Assembly: GCA_015523085.1 (NCBI GenBank)
Contig: WALA01000001.1
Location: 1-8,542, forward strand
Source of the DNA: Candidatus Aenigmatarchaeota archaeon
GTDB taxonomy: Archaea > Aenigmatarchaeota > Aenigmatarchaeia > GW2011-AR5 > WALA01
DNA length: 8,542 nucleotides
Reading direction: 5' to 3'
The translations under genes were made by a program, and so were the position numbers. Of the stretch, positions 1 to 5,577 are shown in pieces. The number at the start of each line of letters is the position of its first letter. Position 1 is the stretch's first letter. The notes beneath the pieces were generated by a model. The model did not search any database and was not told the DNA's origin. It was given only the letters and a program-made list of their open reading frames with translations.

Positions 1-447
1 GAAGCCATAGACACGAAGTCGCTCTGCATAGAAGCGGGAAAGAAAGTATGGCTCGTGTTCGTCGACATTTACGTGATGGACTACGACGGAAACCTCATTG
101 ACGCGGCATCATTGGCGGCCATGGAAGCCCTTCTGAACGCAAGGTTCCCGAAGCTCGAGAAAGAAGGCGATGATTACAAGGTCGTGTACGAGGAAAAGAC
201 GGAGCCGCTAAAAATCAACAAGAAGCCGCTTTGCGTGACATTCGGAAAGATAGGAAATCACATAATCGTCGACACAAACGCGCTTGAAGAGACGGTAATG
301 GACGCGCGCCTAACAGTCGGGACAATGGAAGGCGGAATATGCTCCATGCAGAAAGGCGGAAACAACGGCGGTTTCACACCGGATGAAATCAAGGAAATAG
401 TGAAAAAGGCGCAGGAAATTGGAGACGAACTAAGAAAACTTTTGTAA
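1..447 (+). CDS. rrp42: Exosome complex component Rrp42, C-terminal part (5' end outside window)
   Basis: The frame is open from base 1, so this is the C-terminal 148 residues of a protein of usually about 260-270. A GTG at base 55 is internal and not a start. The RNase PH-fold segment IDTKSLCIEAGKKVW followed by FVDIYVMDYDGNLIDAAS and LAAMEAL is characteristic of archaeal Rrp42, and the charged C-terminal helix (TPDEIKEIVKKAQEIGDELRKLL region) fits too. In the family, Rrp42 is the catalytically inactive partner of Rrp41. Three Rrp41-Rrp42 dimers form the hexameric ring that degrades RNA 3' to 5' phosphorolytically or adds tails. Rrp41 usually lies just upstream in archaea, but that region is not in the window. 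Codon use matches the neighbours. The gene ends in a T-rich tract and converges on rpoL. Confidence 0.93.
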   Translation, partial: EAIDTKSLCIEAGKKVWLVFVDIYVMDYDGNLIDAASLAAMEALLNARFPKLEKEGDDYKVVYEEKTEPLKINKKPLCVTFGKIGNHIIVDTNALEETVMDARLTVGTMEGGICSMQKGGNNGGFTPDEIKEIVKKAQEIGDELRKLL

Positions 448-477
448 TTTTTTAATTTTATGATTTTTTCTTTCTTT
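448..477 (+). terminator. T-rich intergenic tract after rrp42
   Basis: The 30 bases between the rrp42 stop and the converging rpoL stop are almost all A/T, with several T runs on the plus strand (448-452, 465-470, 475-477). Archaeal RNA polymerase terminates at U-rich tracts without needing a hairpin, so this is a plausible terminator for rrp42. On the minus strand the same tract is A-rich, so it gives no equivalent signal for rpoL. Confidence 0.5.
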
Positions 478-723
478 TCAGAACGCTTTCTCGAAATCCG
501 TTATCTCCTTTGATATTTTCTTGAGGGCATTTAAGATAACTCCCTTCGGATTCTTCGCTTCGACCGTGAGAAGCGGCTTCTCCATATACGGATGGCGCTT
601 GACAACGGAACAAGAAACAACGCCGGGCTCTTTCCATATCTTGTCCACAAGAAGGTTGAGAAGACCCATGTCCTCATCAATCTCAATTTCAACATAATTA
701 CCTTCGTTTTTCAACACTTTCAT
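478..723 (-). CDS. rpoL: DNA-directed RNA polymerase subunit L (Rpo11/Rpb11 homologue)
   Basis: This 81-residue protein matches archaeal RpoL. It has an N-terminal beta strand (KVLKNEGNYVEIEID), the family's GLLNLL helix start at residues 20-25, the RHPYMEKPLLTVEA segment corresponding to the usual HPLL..P.L.V motif, and a C-terminal amphipathic helix (ALKKISKEITDFEKAF). In the enzyme, Rpo11 pairs with Rpo3 (RpoD) to form the alpha-like assembly platform. I chose the ATG at 721-723 because GGTGAT stands four bases upstream on the minus strand and the protein then begins at the conserved MKV strand. In-frame ATGs at 729 and 750 would only add a non-conserved extension. The start lies inside the end of dph2, a 26-base overlap, so the two are probably co-transcribed and translationally linked. 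Confidence 0.9.
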   Translation of the reverse strand: MKVLKNEGNYVEIEIDEDMGLLNLLVDKIWKEPGVVSCSVVKRHPYMEKPLLTVEAKNPKGVILNALKKISKEITDFEKAF

Positions 724-1633
724 TTTCATCACCCATTGCCAAAATGGCATCTTCCAAATTCACTATTGGAACTCCGAAATCATCATCGACAATGCGTGGG
801 CAGGCCGTGTTCACAAGGCAGTCCACACCCATGCCCATGACATATTCTTTTTTTATTATGTTAGAAACAAATATAAATGCTTTTTTGCCGCGCGACTCGA
901 GCTCATTCTTGAGGGCTATCGCGCCAGTGATGTTGAACTGTCCAAGCTTCGTTGACACCAATATGCCCACGGACTTGCACGAGCGGAACTTCTCGATGCG
1001 CGCGTATCGCTTCATCTCCTCGCGGCGAACAAGGTCGCTTGCGTCAATGAGCTCATTTTTTTCTACATCGTAAACGAACACGGGCTTTTCCGTGCGGAGC
1101 GCCGTCGGGTGGAACGTTCCCGAGCCGACGTAAAGGAAGCAATCGACGCCGTGCTCTATCTTTTTCGCATTTTCCGTCCAACACCCGAGTATCTGACCGC
1201 CGACTATCGGCTGCTTGCCGGCACGCAAGAGCGCATCCTTGATTTTGTCAATGTACTTAAGGTGTTGCACCGTGGTGAGTATGCCGACGCGTTTTGGAAG
1301 TGAGTGAAGTTTCTTATCATCGACATCTATGGGTATGCTTATCGGAACGTACACCACGGGGAAATCCGTGACGTGCTTGTAAAACTTGTTGTGCCCAAGA
1401 TGGACTATCATATCGGCTCCCAAAAGCTTTGCCTCATCCACAGGAATGTCACAAGCGCCAAAGCACGGCGTCACGTAAACGAACACGTCGTTTCCAGCAC
1501 CTTCGAGAAACGAAACGATTCTTTTCGTGTACGTTTTCAGCCCTTCGGGTATTTGAAGGAACAGGCGCTTCCCATGGACGCCATCAAGAGCGCTGGCAAT
1601 CCCGTCGATCATTTCATCAATCAAAGATGGCAT
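698..1633 (-). CDS. dph2: Diphthamide biosynthesis protein Dph2 (3-amino-3-carboxypropyl transferase, 4Fe-4S)
   Basis: This 311-residue protein carries out the first step of diphthamide synthesis. A [4Fe-4S] cluster cleaves S-adenosylmethionine in a non-canonical way, and the 3-amino-3-carboxypropyl group is moved to a histidine of elongation factor 2. The three cluster cysteines of the family can be placed: C61 in TPCFGACDIP, C151 in ILGCWTE and C278 in NTACPRI, one in each of the three repeated domains. QIPEGLK near residue 28 is also typical. Archaeal Dph2 acts as a homodimer. I chose the ATG at 1631-1633 because a TATA-like TTTAAA is centred 24.5 bases upstream, which predicts a leaderless message beginning there. 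An ATG at 1648 and a TTG at 1651 would lie upstream of that predicted transcript start. rpoL follows in the same transcript. Confidence 0.92.
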   Translation of the reverse strand: MPSLIDEMIDGIASALDGVHGKRLFLQIPEGLKTYTKRIVSFLEGAGNDVFVYVTPCFGACDIPVDEAKLLGADMIVHLGHNKFYKHVTDFPVVYVPISIPIDVDDKKLHSLPKRVGILTTVQHLKYIDKIKDALLRAGKQPIVGGQILGCWTENAKKIEHGVDCFLYVGSGTFHPTALRTEKPVFVYDVEKNELIDASDLVRREEMKRYARIEKFRSCKSVGILVSTKLGQFNITGAIALKNELESRGKKAFIFVSNIIKKEYVMGMGVDCLVNTACPRIVDDDFGVPIVNLEDAILAMGDENESVEKRR

Positions 1634-1654
1634 AAATTTTAAATCCATCAAAAG

Positions 1655-1660
1655 TTTAAA
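1655..1660. promoter_or_regulatory. Shared palindromic TATA element between dph2 and the DUF99 gene
   Basis: TTTAAA is its own reverse complement. Its centre (1657.5) is 24.5 bases from the dph2 ATG at 1633 on the minus strand and 25.5 bases from the DUF99 ATG at 1683 on the plus strand. Archaeal TATA boxes are normally centred about 25-27 bases before the transcription start, so both messages would begin at or within a base or two of their start codons. Neither start has a Shine-Dalgarno sequence, as expected for leaderless genes. The purine-rich flanks (AAAAG on the left, AAAAGCGAAA on the right) could hold BRE elements. The call rests on motif and spacing only. Confidence 0.6.
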
Positions 1661-1682
1661 AAAGCGAAATCAATGACTAATT

Positions 1683-2243
1683 ATGATACACGCGGTGAAA
1701 AATGAGATTCGCATAATCGCGTGGGACGACGCTCGCCTGTCCAAGAGAACGAAGCTCGTTGGGGTCGTGGCGCGCGGCGGAGGGTGCATAGACGGCCTTC
1801 TCACGACATCGATAGAGCGCGACGGCATTGACGCAACGGAAAAGATAGCGAAAGCAATAACATCTTCAAGGCAGTACGGGCAGCTCCGCGTCATAATGCT
1901 CGACGGCATATCATTCGGCGGCCTGAACATTGTCGACATAAAGGAGCTCTTCGAGAAGACAAACCTTCCCGTCATAGTCGTGCAGAAAAAGCTCCCGAAC
2001 ATAAATGAATTCAAGAAGGCGATAATGAAAACGAATCACGTCAAAGAAAAGCTTGCCGCAGTGGAGCACGCTGGAAAGTTTTATAAGTTTGAAAACAAAT
2101 TATTCTTTCAACGCTACGGGCTGGGAGAAGACACTGCAAGGCGAATAATCAAAATATCATTGCGCGGCGGCGTCCCAAACCCGCTCAGGATGGCGCACAT
2201 AATCGCATCCGGCCTTTCCGGTGAATCGAGAGGAGGAGTATGA
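1683..2243 (+). CDS. DUF99 family protein (UPF0215; proposed endonuclease dU family)
   Basis: This 186-residue protein matches the archaeal DUF99 family at full length. Family signatures visible are the N-terminal MIHAVKNEIRIIAWDDA with acidic pair D15-D16, VVARGG..IDG at 28-38, DATEKIAKAI at 50-59, the SSRQYGQLRVIMLDGISFGG core at 61-80 with D74, and GGVPNPLRMAHIIA near the C terminus. The family has an RNase H-like fold related to endonuclease V, and databases now label it endonuclease dU. The acidic residues fit a metal-dependent nuclease, but I infer that activity from the family and do not see proof here. The gene is probably leaderless from the shared promoter. Its stop overlaps the start of the signal peptidase gene (ATGA), which implies an operon. 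Confidence 0.85.
   Translation: MIHAVKNEIRIIAWDDARLSKRTKLVGVVARGGGCIDGLLTTSIERDGIDATEKIAKAITSSRQYGQLRVIMLDGISFGGLNIVDIKELFEKTNLPVIVVQKKLPNINEFKKAIMKTNHVKEKLAAVEHAGKFYKFENKLFFQRYGLGEDTARRIIKISLRGGVPNPLRMAHIIASGLSGESRGGV
2232..2237 (+). promoter_or_regulatory. Shine-Dalgarno sequence for signal peptidase gene
   Basis: GGAGGA lies at the end of the DUF99 gene, a few bases before the ATG at 2240. It is a strong match to the archaeal 16S 3' end. It contrasts with the leaderless first genes of the window and supports translational coupling of the second gene in this operon. Confidence 0.6.
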
Positions 2244-2698
2244 ATCAAAAAAGCAGGAAGTTCAAGGACCTTTTTGACGTCGTGACCGCCGTTCTCATAG
2301 CAGTCGCGATATACTACGGACTTGGCCTCGTTCTCAGGACGTCAATGCCCGTCGTAACCGTGGTGTCGGACTCAATGCTACCGATATTCCACGTCGGAGA
2401 CCTCCTTCTCGTTGAGAACATAGGAACGCCAAAAGTCGGTGACGTCGTCGTTTACAAGGTGTCCATAACGAATTATCCGATAGTGCACAGGATAGTCGGC
2501 AGGAAATTTGTCAACGGAACATATTATTATATAATGAAGGGGGACAACAACAATGTCGACGATCCGTGGCTCGTTCAGAGGAGCGACATAATAGGAAAGG
2601 TATTCTTCGTGTTTCCGATGCTCGGATATCCGAGATACCTGCTTTACCTCCCGTTCAAAACGTACGACGAATCGCATTTCTTCAAGCCCAGCCAATAG
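2240..2698 (+). CDS. Signal peptidase I, archaeal/ER (S26B, Sec11-like) type
   Basis: This 152-residue membrane protease removes signal peptides from secreted proteins. One N-terminal membrane segment spans about residues 13-34. It is followed by the catalytic-serine box VVSDSMLP (S45), the box PIVHRI with H83 in place of the lysine of bacterial enzymes, and KGDNNNVDDPW with D102 and D108. The six-residue spacing of these aspartates matches the pair studied in the Methanococcus enzyme. Ser/His/Asp identifies the S26B eukaryote-like branch. A second hydrophobic stretch (about 120-138, VFFVFPMLGYPRYLLYLPF) may lie on or in the membrane. The gene overlaps the DUF99 stop by four bases and has a strong ribosome binding site. 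The exported transglutaminase-like protein in this window would be a natural substrate. Confidence 0.92.
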   Translation: MNQKSRKFKDLFDVVTAVLIAVAIYYGLGLVLRTSMPVVTVVSDSMLPIFHVGDLLLVENIGTPKVGDVVVYKVSITNYPIVHRIVGRKFVNGTYYYIMKGDNNNVDDPWLVQRSDIIGKVFFVFPMLGYPRYLLYLPFKTYDESHFFKPSQ

Positions 2699-2720
2699 TC
2701 AATTGTCGATGTATTTCAGG

Positions 2721-2749
2721 TTTAAAAACTTTTCCTTCAATATTTTAAA
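2721..2749 (+). promoter_or_regulatory. Candidate TATA boxes for tfs
   Basis: Two TTTAAA cores lie in the 77-base gap before tfs, at 2721-2726 and 2744-2749. The first would start transcription near 2750 and leave a leader of about 25 bases containing GGAG and GGTGA just before the ATG. The second would start near 2773, giving almost no leader. The visible ribosome binding sequence favours the first. This is motif evidence only. Confidence 0.45.
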
Positions 2750-2775
2750 ACTGACAATTTTCAGGAGTGGTGAAA

Positions 2776-3090
2776 ATGGAATTTTGCCCGAAGTGTGGCT
2801 CCATAATGAAGCCGGAAAAGAAAGGGAACAATGTTTATCTAGTGTGCCCAAAATGCGGGTACAAGGAAAAAATCAAGTCAAAGAAATTCAAAATTGAGGA
2901 AAAATCAAAGGAAGAGGAGAACATATTCGAGATAAAGGATCTCGACCTCCTTCCAAAAACGCACAAGCTCTGCCCGAAATGCGGAAACCACGAGGCCTAC
3001 TACTGGGTCAAGCAAACGCGTTCGATGGACGAGCCGCCAACAACGTTTTTCAAGTGCACGAAGTGCGGCTACATATGGAGAGAGTACTGA
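2776..3090 (+). CDS. tfs: Transcription factor S (transcript-cleavage factor, TFIIS-like)
   Basis: This 104-residue protein has two zinc ribbons: C4/C7/C24/C27 at the N terminus and C66/C69/C94/C97 at the C terminus, joined by a charged lysine/glutamate linker (about 30-55). The second ribbon contains TRSMDEPPTTFFKCTKCGYIW, with D85-E86 as the acidic tip. In the TFS/TFIIS family that tip enters the polymerase secondary channel and stimulates cleavage of backtracked RNA. The length fits active archaeal TFS. All ligands and both acidic residues are present, so it should be a cleavage-competent form and not one of the inhibitory paralogues. I chose the ATG at 2776; an upstream GTG (2767) would add three residues and overlap the ribosome binding sequence GGAGTGGTGA. 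A T-rich tract follows. Confidence 0.95.
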   Translation: MEFCPKCGSIMKPEKKGNNVYLVCPKCGYKEKIKSKKFKIEEKSKEEENIFEIKDLDLLPKTHKLCPKCGNHEAYYWVKQTRSMDEPPTTFFKCTKCGYIWREY

Positions 3091-3124
3091 TATTTTTATT
3101 TCCTCCCTCTTATTTTCTTTTTAA
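3091..3124 (+). terminator. T-rich tract after tfs, running into the polX TATA region
   Basis: Bases 3091-3124 after the tfs stop are pyrimidine-rich with T runs at 3093-3097, 3113-3116 and 3118-3122. This fits U-tract termination in archaea. The last run overlaps the likely polX TATA element, so the two genes appear to be separate transcription units. Confidence 0.45.
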
Positions 3125-3125
3125 T
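3118..3125 (+). promoter_or_regulatory. polX: Candidate TATA box for polX (leaderless)
   Basis: TTTTTAAT, with core TTTTAA at 3119-3124, is centred 24.5 bases before the ATG at 3146. This is the same spacing as at dph2. No Shine-Dalgarno sequence precedes that ATG, so a leaderless message is likely. The spacing also argues against the upstream in-frame TTG at 3128. Confidence 0.5.
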
Positions 3126-3145
3126 TCTTGACGCGAATTATATTT

Positions 3146-4825
3146 ATGATAAACAAGGAAATAGCCGAAATTTTCTATCAGATAGCGGACATGCTTGACA
3201 TACTCGACGTTCCGTTCAAGCCACAGGCGTACAGGCTGGCAGCGGCGGCACTCGAATCGCTTTCAGAAGACGTAAGCAAGATTTACAAGTCCCGAGGCCA
3301 GAGCGGGCTCGACGAGATACCGGGCATAGGGAAGAACCTGTCAAAGAAGATAGTCGAATACATAGAAACCGGGAGGATTTCAAAGTTGGACGAGCTCCGA
3401 AAGCAGGTGCCGGGCGACCTCGTCCGCATAATGAACATAAAAGGAATCGGCCCCAAGAAGGTCAAGAGGATATACAACGAGCTCAAGATCTCGACGGTAG
3501 ATGAGTTCAGGAAGGCGTGCGAAGAGCACAAGATAGCAAAGTTAAAGGGATTCGGACCGAAGACGGAGGATATCATACTCAAAGGCCTTTCGAATCTTGA
3601 AGAGAAGCGCTTTCTCCTAGGGGACGCACTTCCAATCGCCGAGGAGATCGTTGAGAAGCTTCGAGCTCACGCAAAGCGCATTGAAATCGCAGGCTCAATA
3701 CGGCGAAGGAAAGAGACGAACGGCGACATAGACATACTTGTCGTGGCACCTCCGAAAATAATGGACGAATTCGCAAAGATGGGCGACGTAATTGTAAAAG
3801 GCGAGAAGAAAACATCCATAATGACAAAGCTCGGAATTCAGGTTGACCTCCGCGTCGTCAAGGAAGACGAGTTCGGATCGGCATTGCAGTATTTCACCGG
3901 TTCAAAAAGCCACAACATAAAGCTCAGGGAAATCGCAATCCGAAAGGGTATGAAGCTCAATGAATACGGTTTGTTCAAGGGGCGCGAACGCATAGCGGGA
4001 AGAACGGAGGAAGAGATTTACAAGAGCCTCGGACTCAAGTACATACCCCCCGAGCTCCGTGAAAACACGGGTGAAATCGAAGCCGCGGAGAAAGGAAAGA
4101 TACCAAAGCTTGTGGAGCGAATTTTCGGCGACACGCACGTTCACACGAAATGGTCAGACGGGAAAAACACGATAGAGGAAATGGCGAAAAGGGCGATTGA
4201 ACTTGGCTATGAGTACATCGTCATCACGGACCACTGGGCCCTCCCGATCGCGCACGGGTTGAACGAAACGCGCATTAAGAAGCAGATTGAGGAAATAGAA
4301 AAATTGAACAAGAAGTTCGATCGAGACGGCTTCCGCATATTCTCCGGCGTCGAGGCAAACATAACGGAGAGCGGCGTGGACGTGCCAAATGATATTTTGA
4401 AGGAGCTCGACTTTCCCATTGCGGCAATACATTCAAAATTCGGGACAAACGTGACGGAGCGCCTCAAGGCCGCGATAGAGAACCCCTACATAATGGCCAT
4501 AGCGCACCCGACGGGAAGAATAATATTCAAGCGCGACCCAATGGAATTTGACAAGGAAAAAATCTTCGAGCTCGCCGCGAGAAACGGCGTCTTCATGGAG
4601 ATAAACGCATCGCCCGACCGTCTTGACCTAAACGGACCAAACGTGCGCCTTGCAAAGTCATTCGGCGTGAAATTCGTCATAGGGTCTGACGCGCACTCGG
4701 AAAAGATGATGGACACGATGTTGGGTGTGTACACGGCAAGGCGGGGATGGGCCGAAAGGAAGGACGTTGCGAACGCATCGGGCCTCAAAGATTTTGAAAA
4801 AATGATAGAGAGGATGAAAAAATGA
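3146..4825 (+). CDS. polX: Family X DNA polymerase with PHP 3'-5' exonuclease domain (PolX)
   Basis: This 559-residue protein has a complete PolX layout. The N-terminal 8-kDa-like domain (NKEIAEIFYQIADML onward) is followed by helix-hairpin-helix DNA-binding motifs near 56-64 (IPGIGKNL), 98-106 (KGIGPKKV) and 133-140. The palm has GSIRRRKE at 183-190, the catalytic acids D194 and D196 in DIDIL and D234 in VDLRVV, and YFTGSKSHN at 249-257. The C-terminal PHP domain starts near 327. It carries all the expected metal ligands: H331, H333, D338, H363, E403, H429, H454, D515 and H517, so the exonuclease/end-processing half should be active. PolX fills short gaps in base excision repair. The ATG at 3146 fits the family start and the TATA spacing. 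The stop overlaps the next start (ATGA), coupling it to an endonuclease IV-like gene. Confidence 0.95.
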   Translation: MINKEIAEIFYQIADMLDILDVPFKPQAYRLAAAALESLSEDVSKIYKSRGQSGLDEIPGIGKNLSKKIVEYIETGRISKLDELRKQVPGDLVRIMNIKGIGPKKVKRIYNELKISTVDEFRKACEEHKIAKLKGFGPKTEDIILKGLSNLEEKRFLLGDALPIAEEIVEKLRAHAKRIEIAGSIRRRKETNGDIDILVVAPPKIMDEFAKMGDVIVKGEKKTSIMTKLGIQVDLRVVKEDEFGSALQYFTGSKSHNIKLREIAIRKGMKLNEYGLFKGRERIAGRTEEEIYKSLGLKYIPPELRENTGEIEAAEKGKIPKLVERIFGDTHVHTKWSDGKNTIEEMAKRAIELGYEYIVITDHWALPIAHGLNETRIKKQIEEIEKLNKKFDRDGFRIFSGVEANITESGVDVPNDILKELDFPIAAIHSKFGTNVTERLKAAIENPYIMAIAHPTGRIIFKRDPMEFDKEKIFELAARNGVFMEINASPDRLDLNGPNVRLAKSFGVKFVIGSDAHSEKMMDTMLGVYTARRGWAERKDVANASGLKDFEKMIERMKK

Positions 4826-5577
4826 TAAGAATAGGAACGTCAGGAATACCAAGCGTCGTGAAGACATCGCAGGAAGCCATACCATGGCTCAGAGAGCACG
4901 GCCTCGGCGCAATGGAAGTCGAGTTCGTGCGCGGCGTAAAAATGTCAATCGAGACCGCAAAGAAATTGGGAGAGCTCGCCAAGAAGAACGACGTCGCGCT
5001 CTCCGTTCACGCGCCGTACTACATAAACCTTTGCAACCCTGAGAAGAGGGAAGCGTCCGTGAAGCGCATAATCGACAGCGCAAAGCGCGCCGAATTTTTC
5101 GATGGCCCCGTTGTCGTGCACGCCGGGTTCTACGGAAAGAGCGATCATTGCTTTGACGACGTGTTCGAGGCGTGCGAAGAGATAACAAGCAAGACAAGCG
5201 CGACAATAGGTCTCGAAACAATGGGAAGGACAAGCCAGTTCGGAACTCTCGACGAGCTTCTACCCATTGTCAGAAAGGTTGATGGATGCGTTCCAGTGGT
5301 AGATTTCGCACACATATACGCGAGGAACTTCGGCCACATAGATTACGACGAGATTCTCGACAAGGTCTCGTACTTGAAGCACGTTCACGCCCACTTTTCC
5401 GGAATAAACTACGGAGACCACGGCGAGAAAAATCACGAGCCCATAGGGCATCCCGATTTTACGGAGCTCGCAAAGCGCCTTTTAAAAAGAAAAATGGACA
5501 TCACGTTGATATGTGAATCGCCGCTTCTCGAAAAGGACGCGCTCAAAATGAAATCGATTTTAGAAAGTTTGAAATGA
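4822..5577 (+). CDS. nfo: AP endonuclease (endonuclease IV/Nfo-like TIM barrel)
   Basis: This 251-residue TIM-barrel protein matches the AP endonuclease 2/endonuclease IV superfamily. Strands ending in metal ligands can be followed: SVHAPY (H63), VVVHAGF (H100), IGLETMG (E132), VVDFAH (D161, H164), HVHAHFSG (H189/H191) and LICESP (E232). The last histidine pair of the trinuclear zinc site is less clear (H200 or H205 in the GDHGEKNHEP stretch). It is shorter than E. coli Nfo (285) but typical of archaeal versions. The expected reaction is incision 5' to an abasic site, producing the gapped substrate that PolX would fill. The ATG overlaps the polX stop, with GAGAGG eight bases upstream. A sugar isomerase-like role in the same fold is possible but less likely given this partner. 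The 3' end overlaps the converging transglutaminase gene by 35 bases. Confidence 0.85.
   Translation: MIRIGTSGIPSVVKTSQEAIPWLREHGLGAMEVEFVRGVKMSIETAKKLGELAKKNDVALSVHAPYYINLCNPEKREASVKRIIDSAKRAEFFDGPVVVHAGFYGKSDHCFDDVFEACEEITSKTSATIGLETMGRTSQFGTLDELLPIVRKVDGCVPVVDFAHIYARNFGHIDYDEILDKVSYLKHVHAHFSGINYGDHGEKNHEPIGHPDFTELAKRLLKRKMDITLICESPLLEKDALKMKSILESLK

Noticed and set aside
3128..3145. TTG start for polX
   Set aside because: It would add six residues not found in the family and would lie upstream of the transcript start predicted from the TATA spacing. The ATG at 3146 begins the conserved NKEIAEIF helix.
4889..5233. Arginine-rich reading frame on the minus strand opposite the nfo-like gene
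   Set aside because: It is a shadow of a well-supported gene. It has extreme Arg/Ser/Leu composition, no family resemblance and no start signals. The same applies to the other opposite-strand frames within polX, rfcS and the transglutaminase-like gene.
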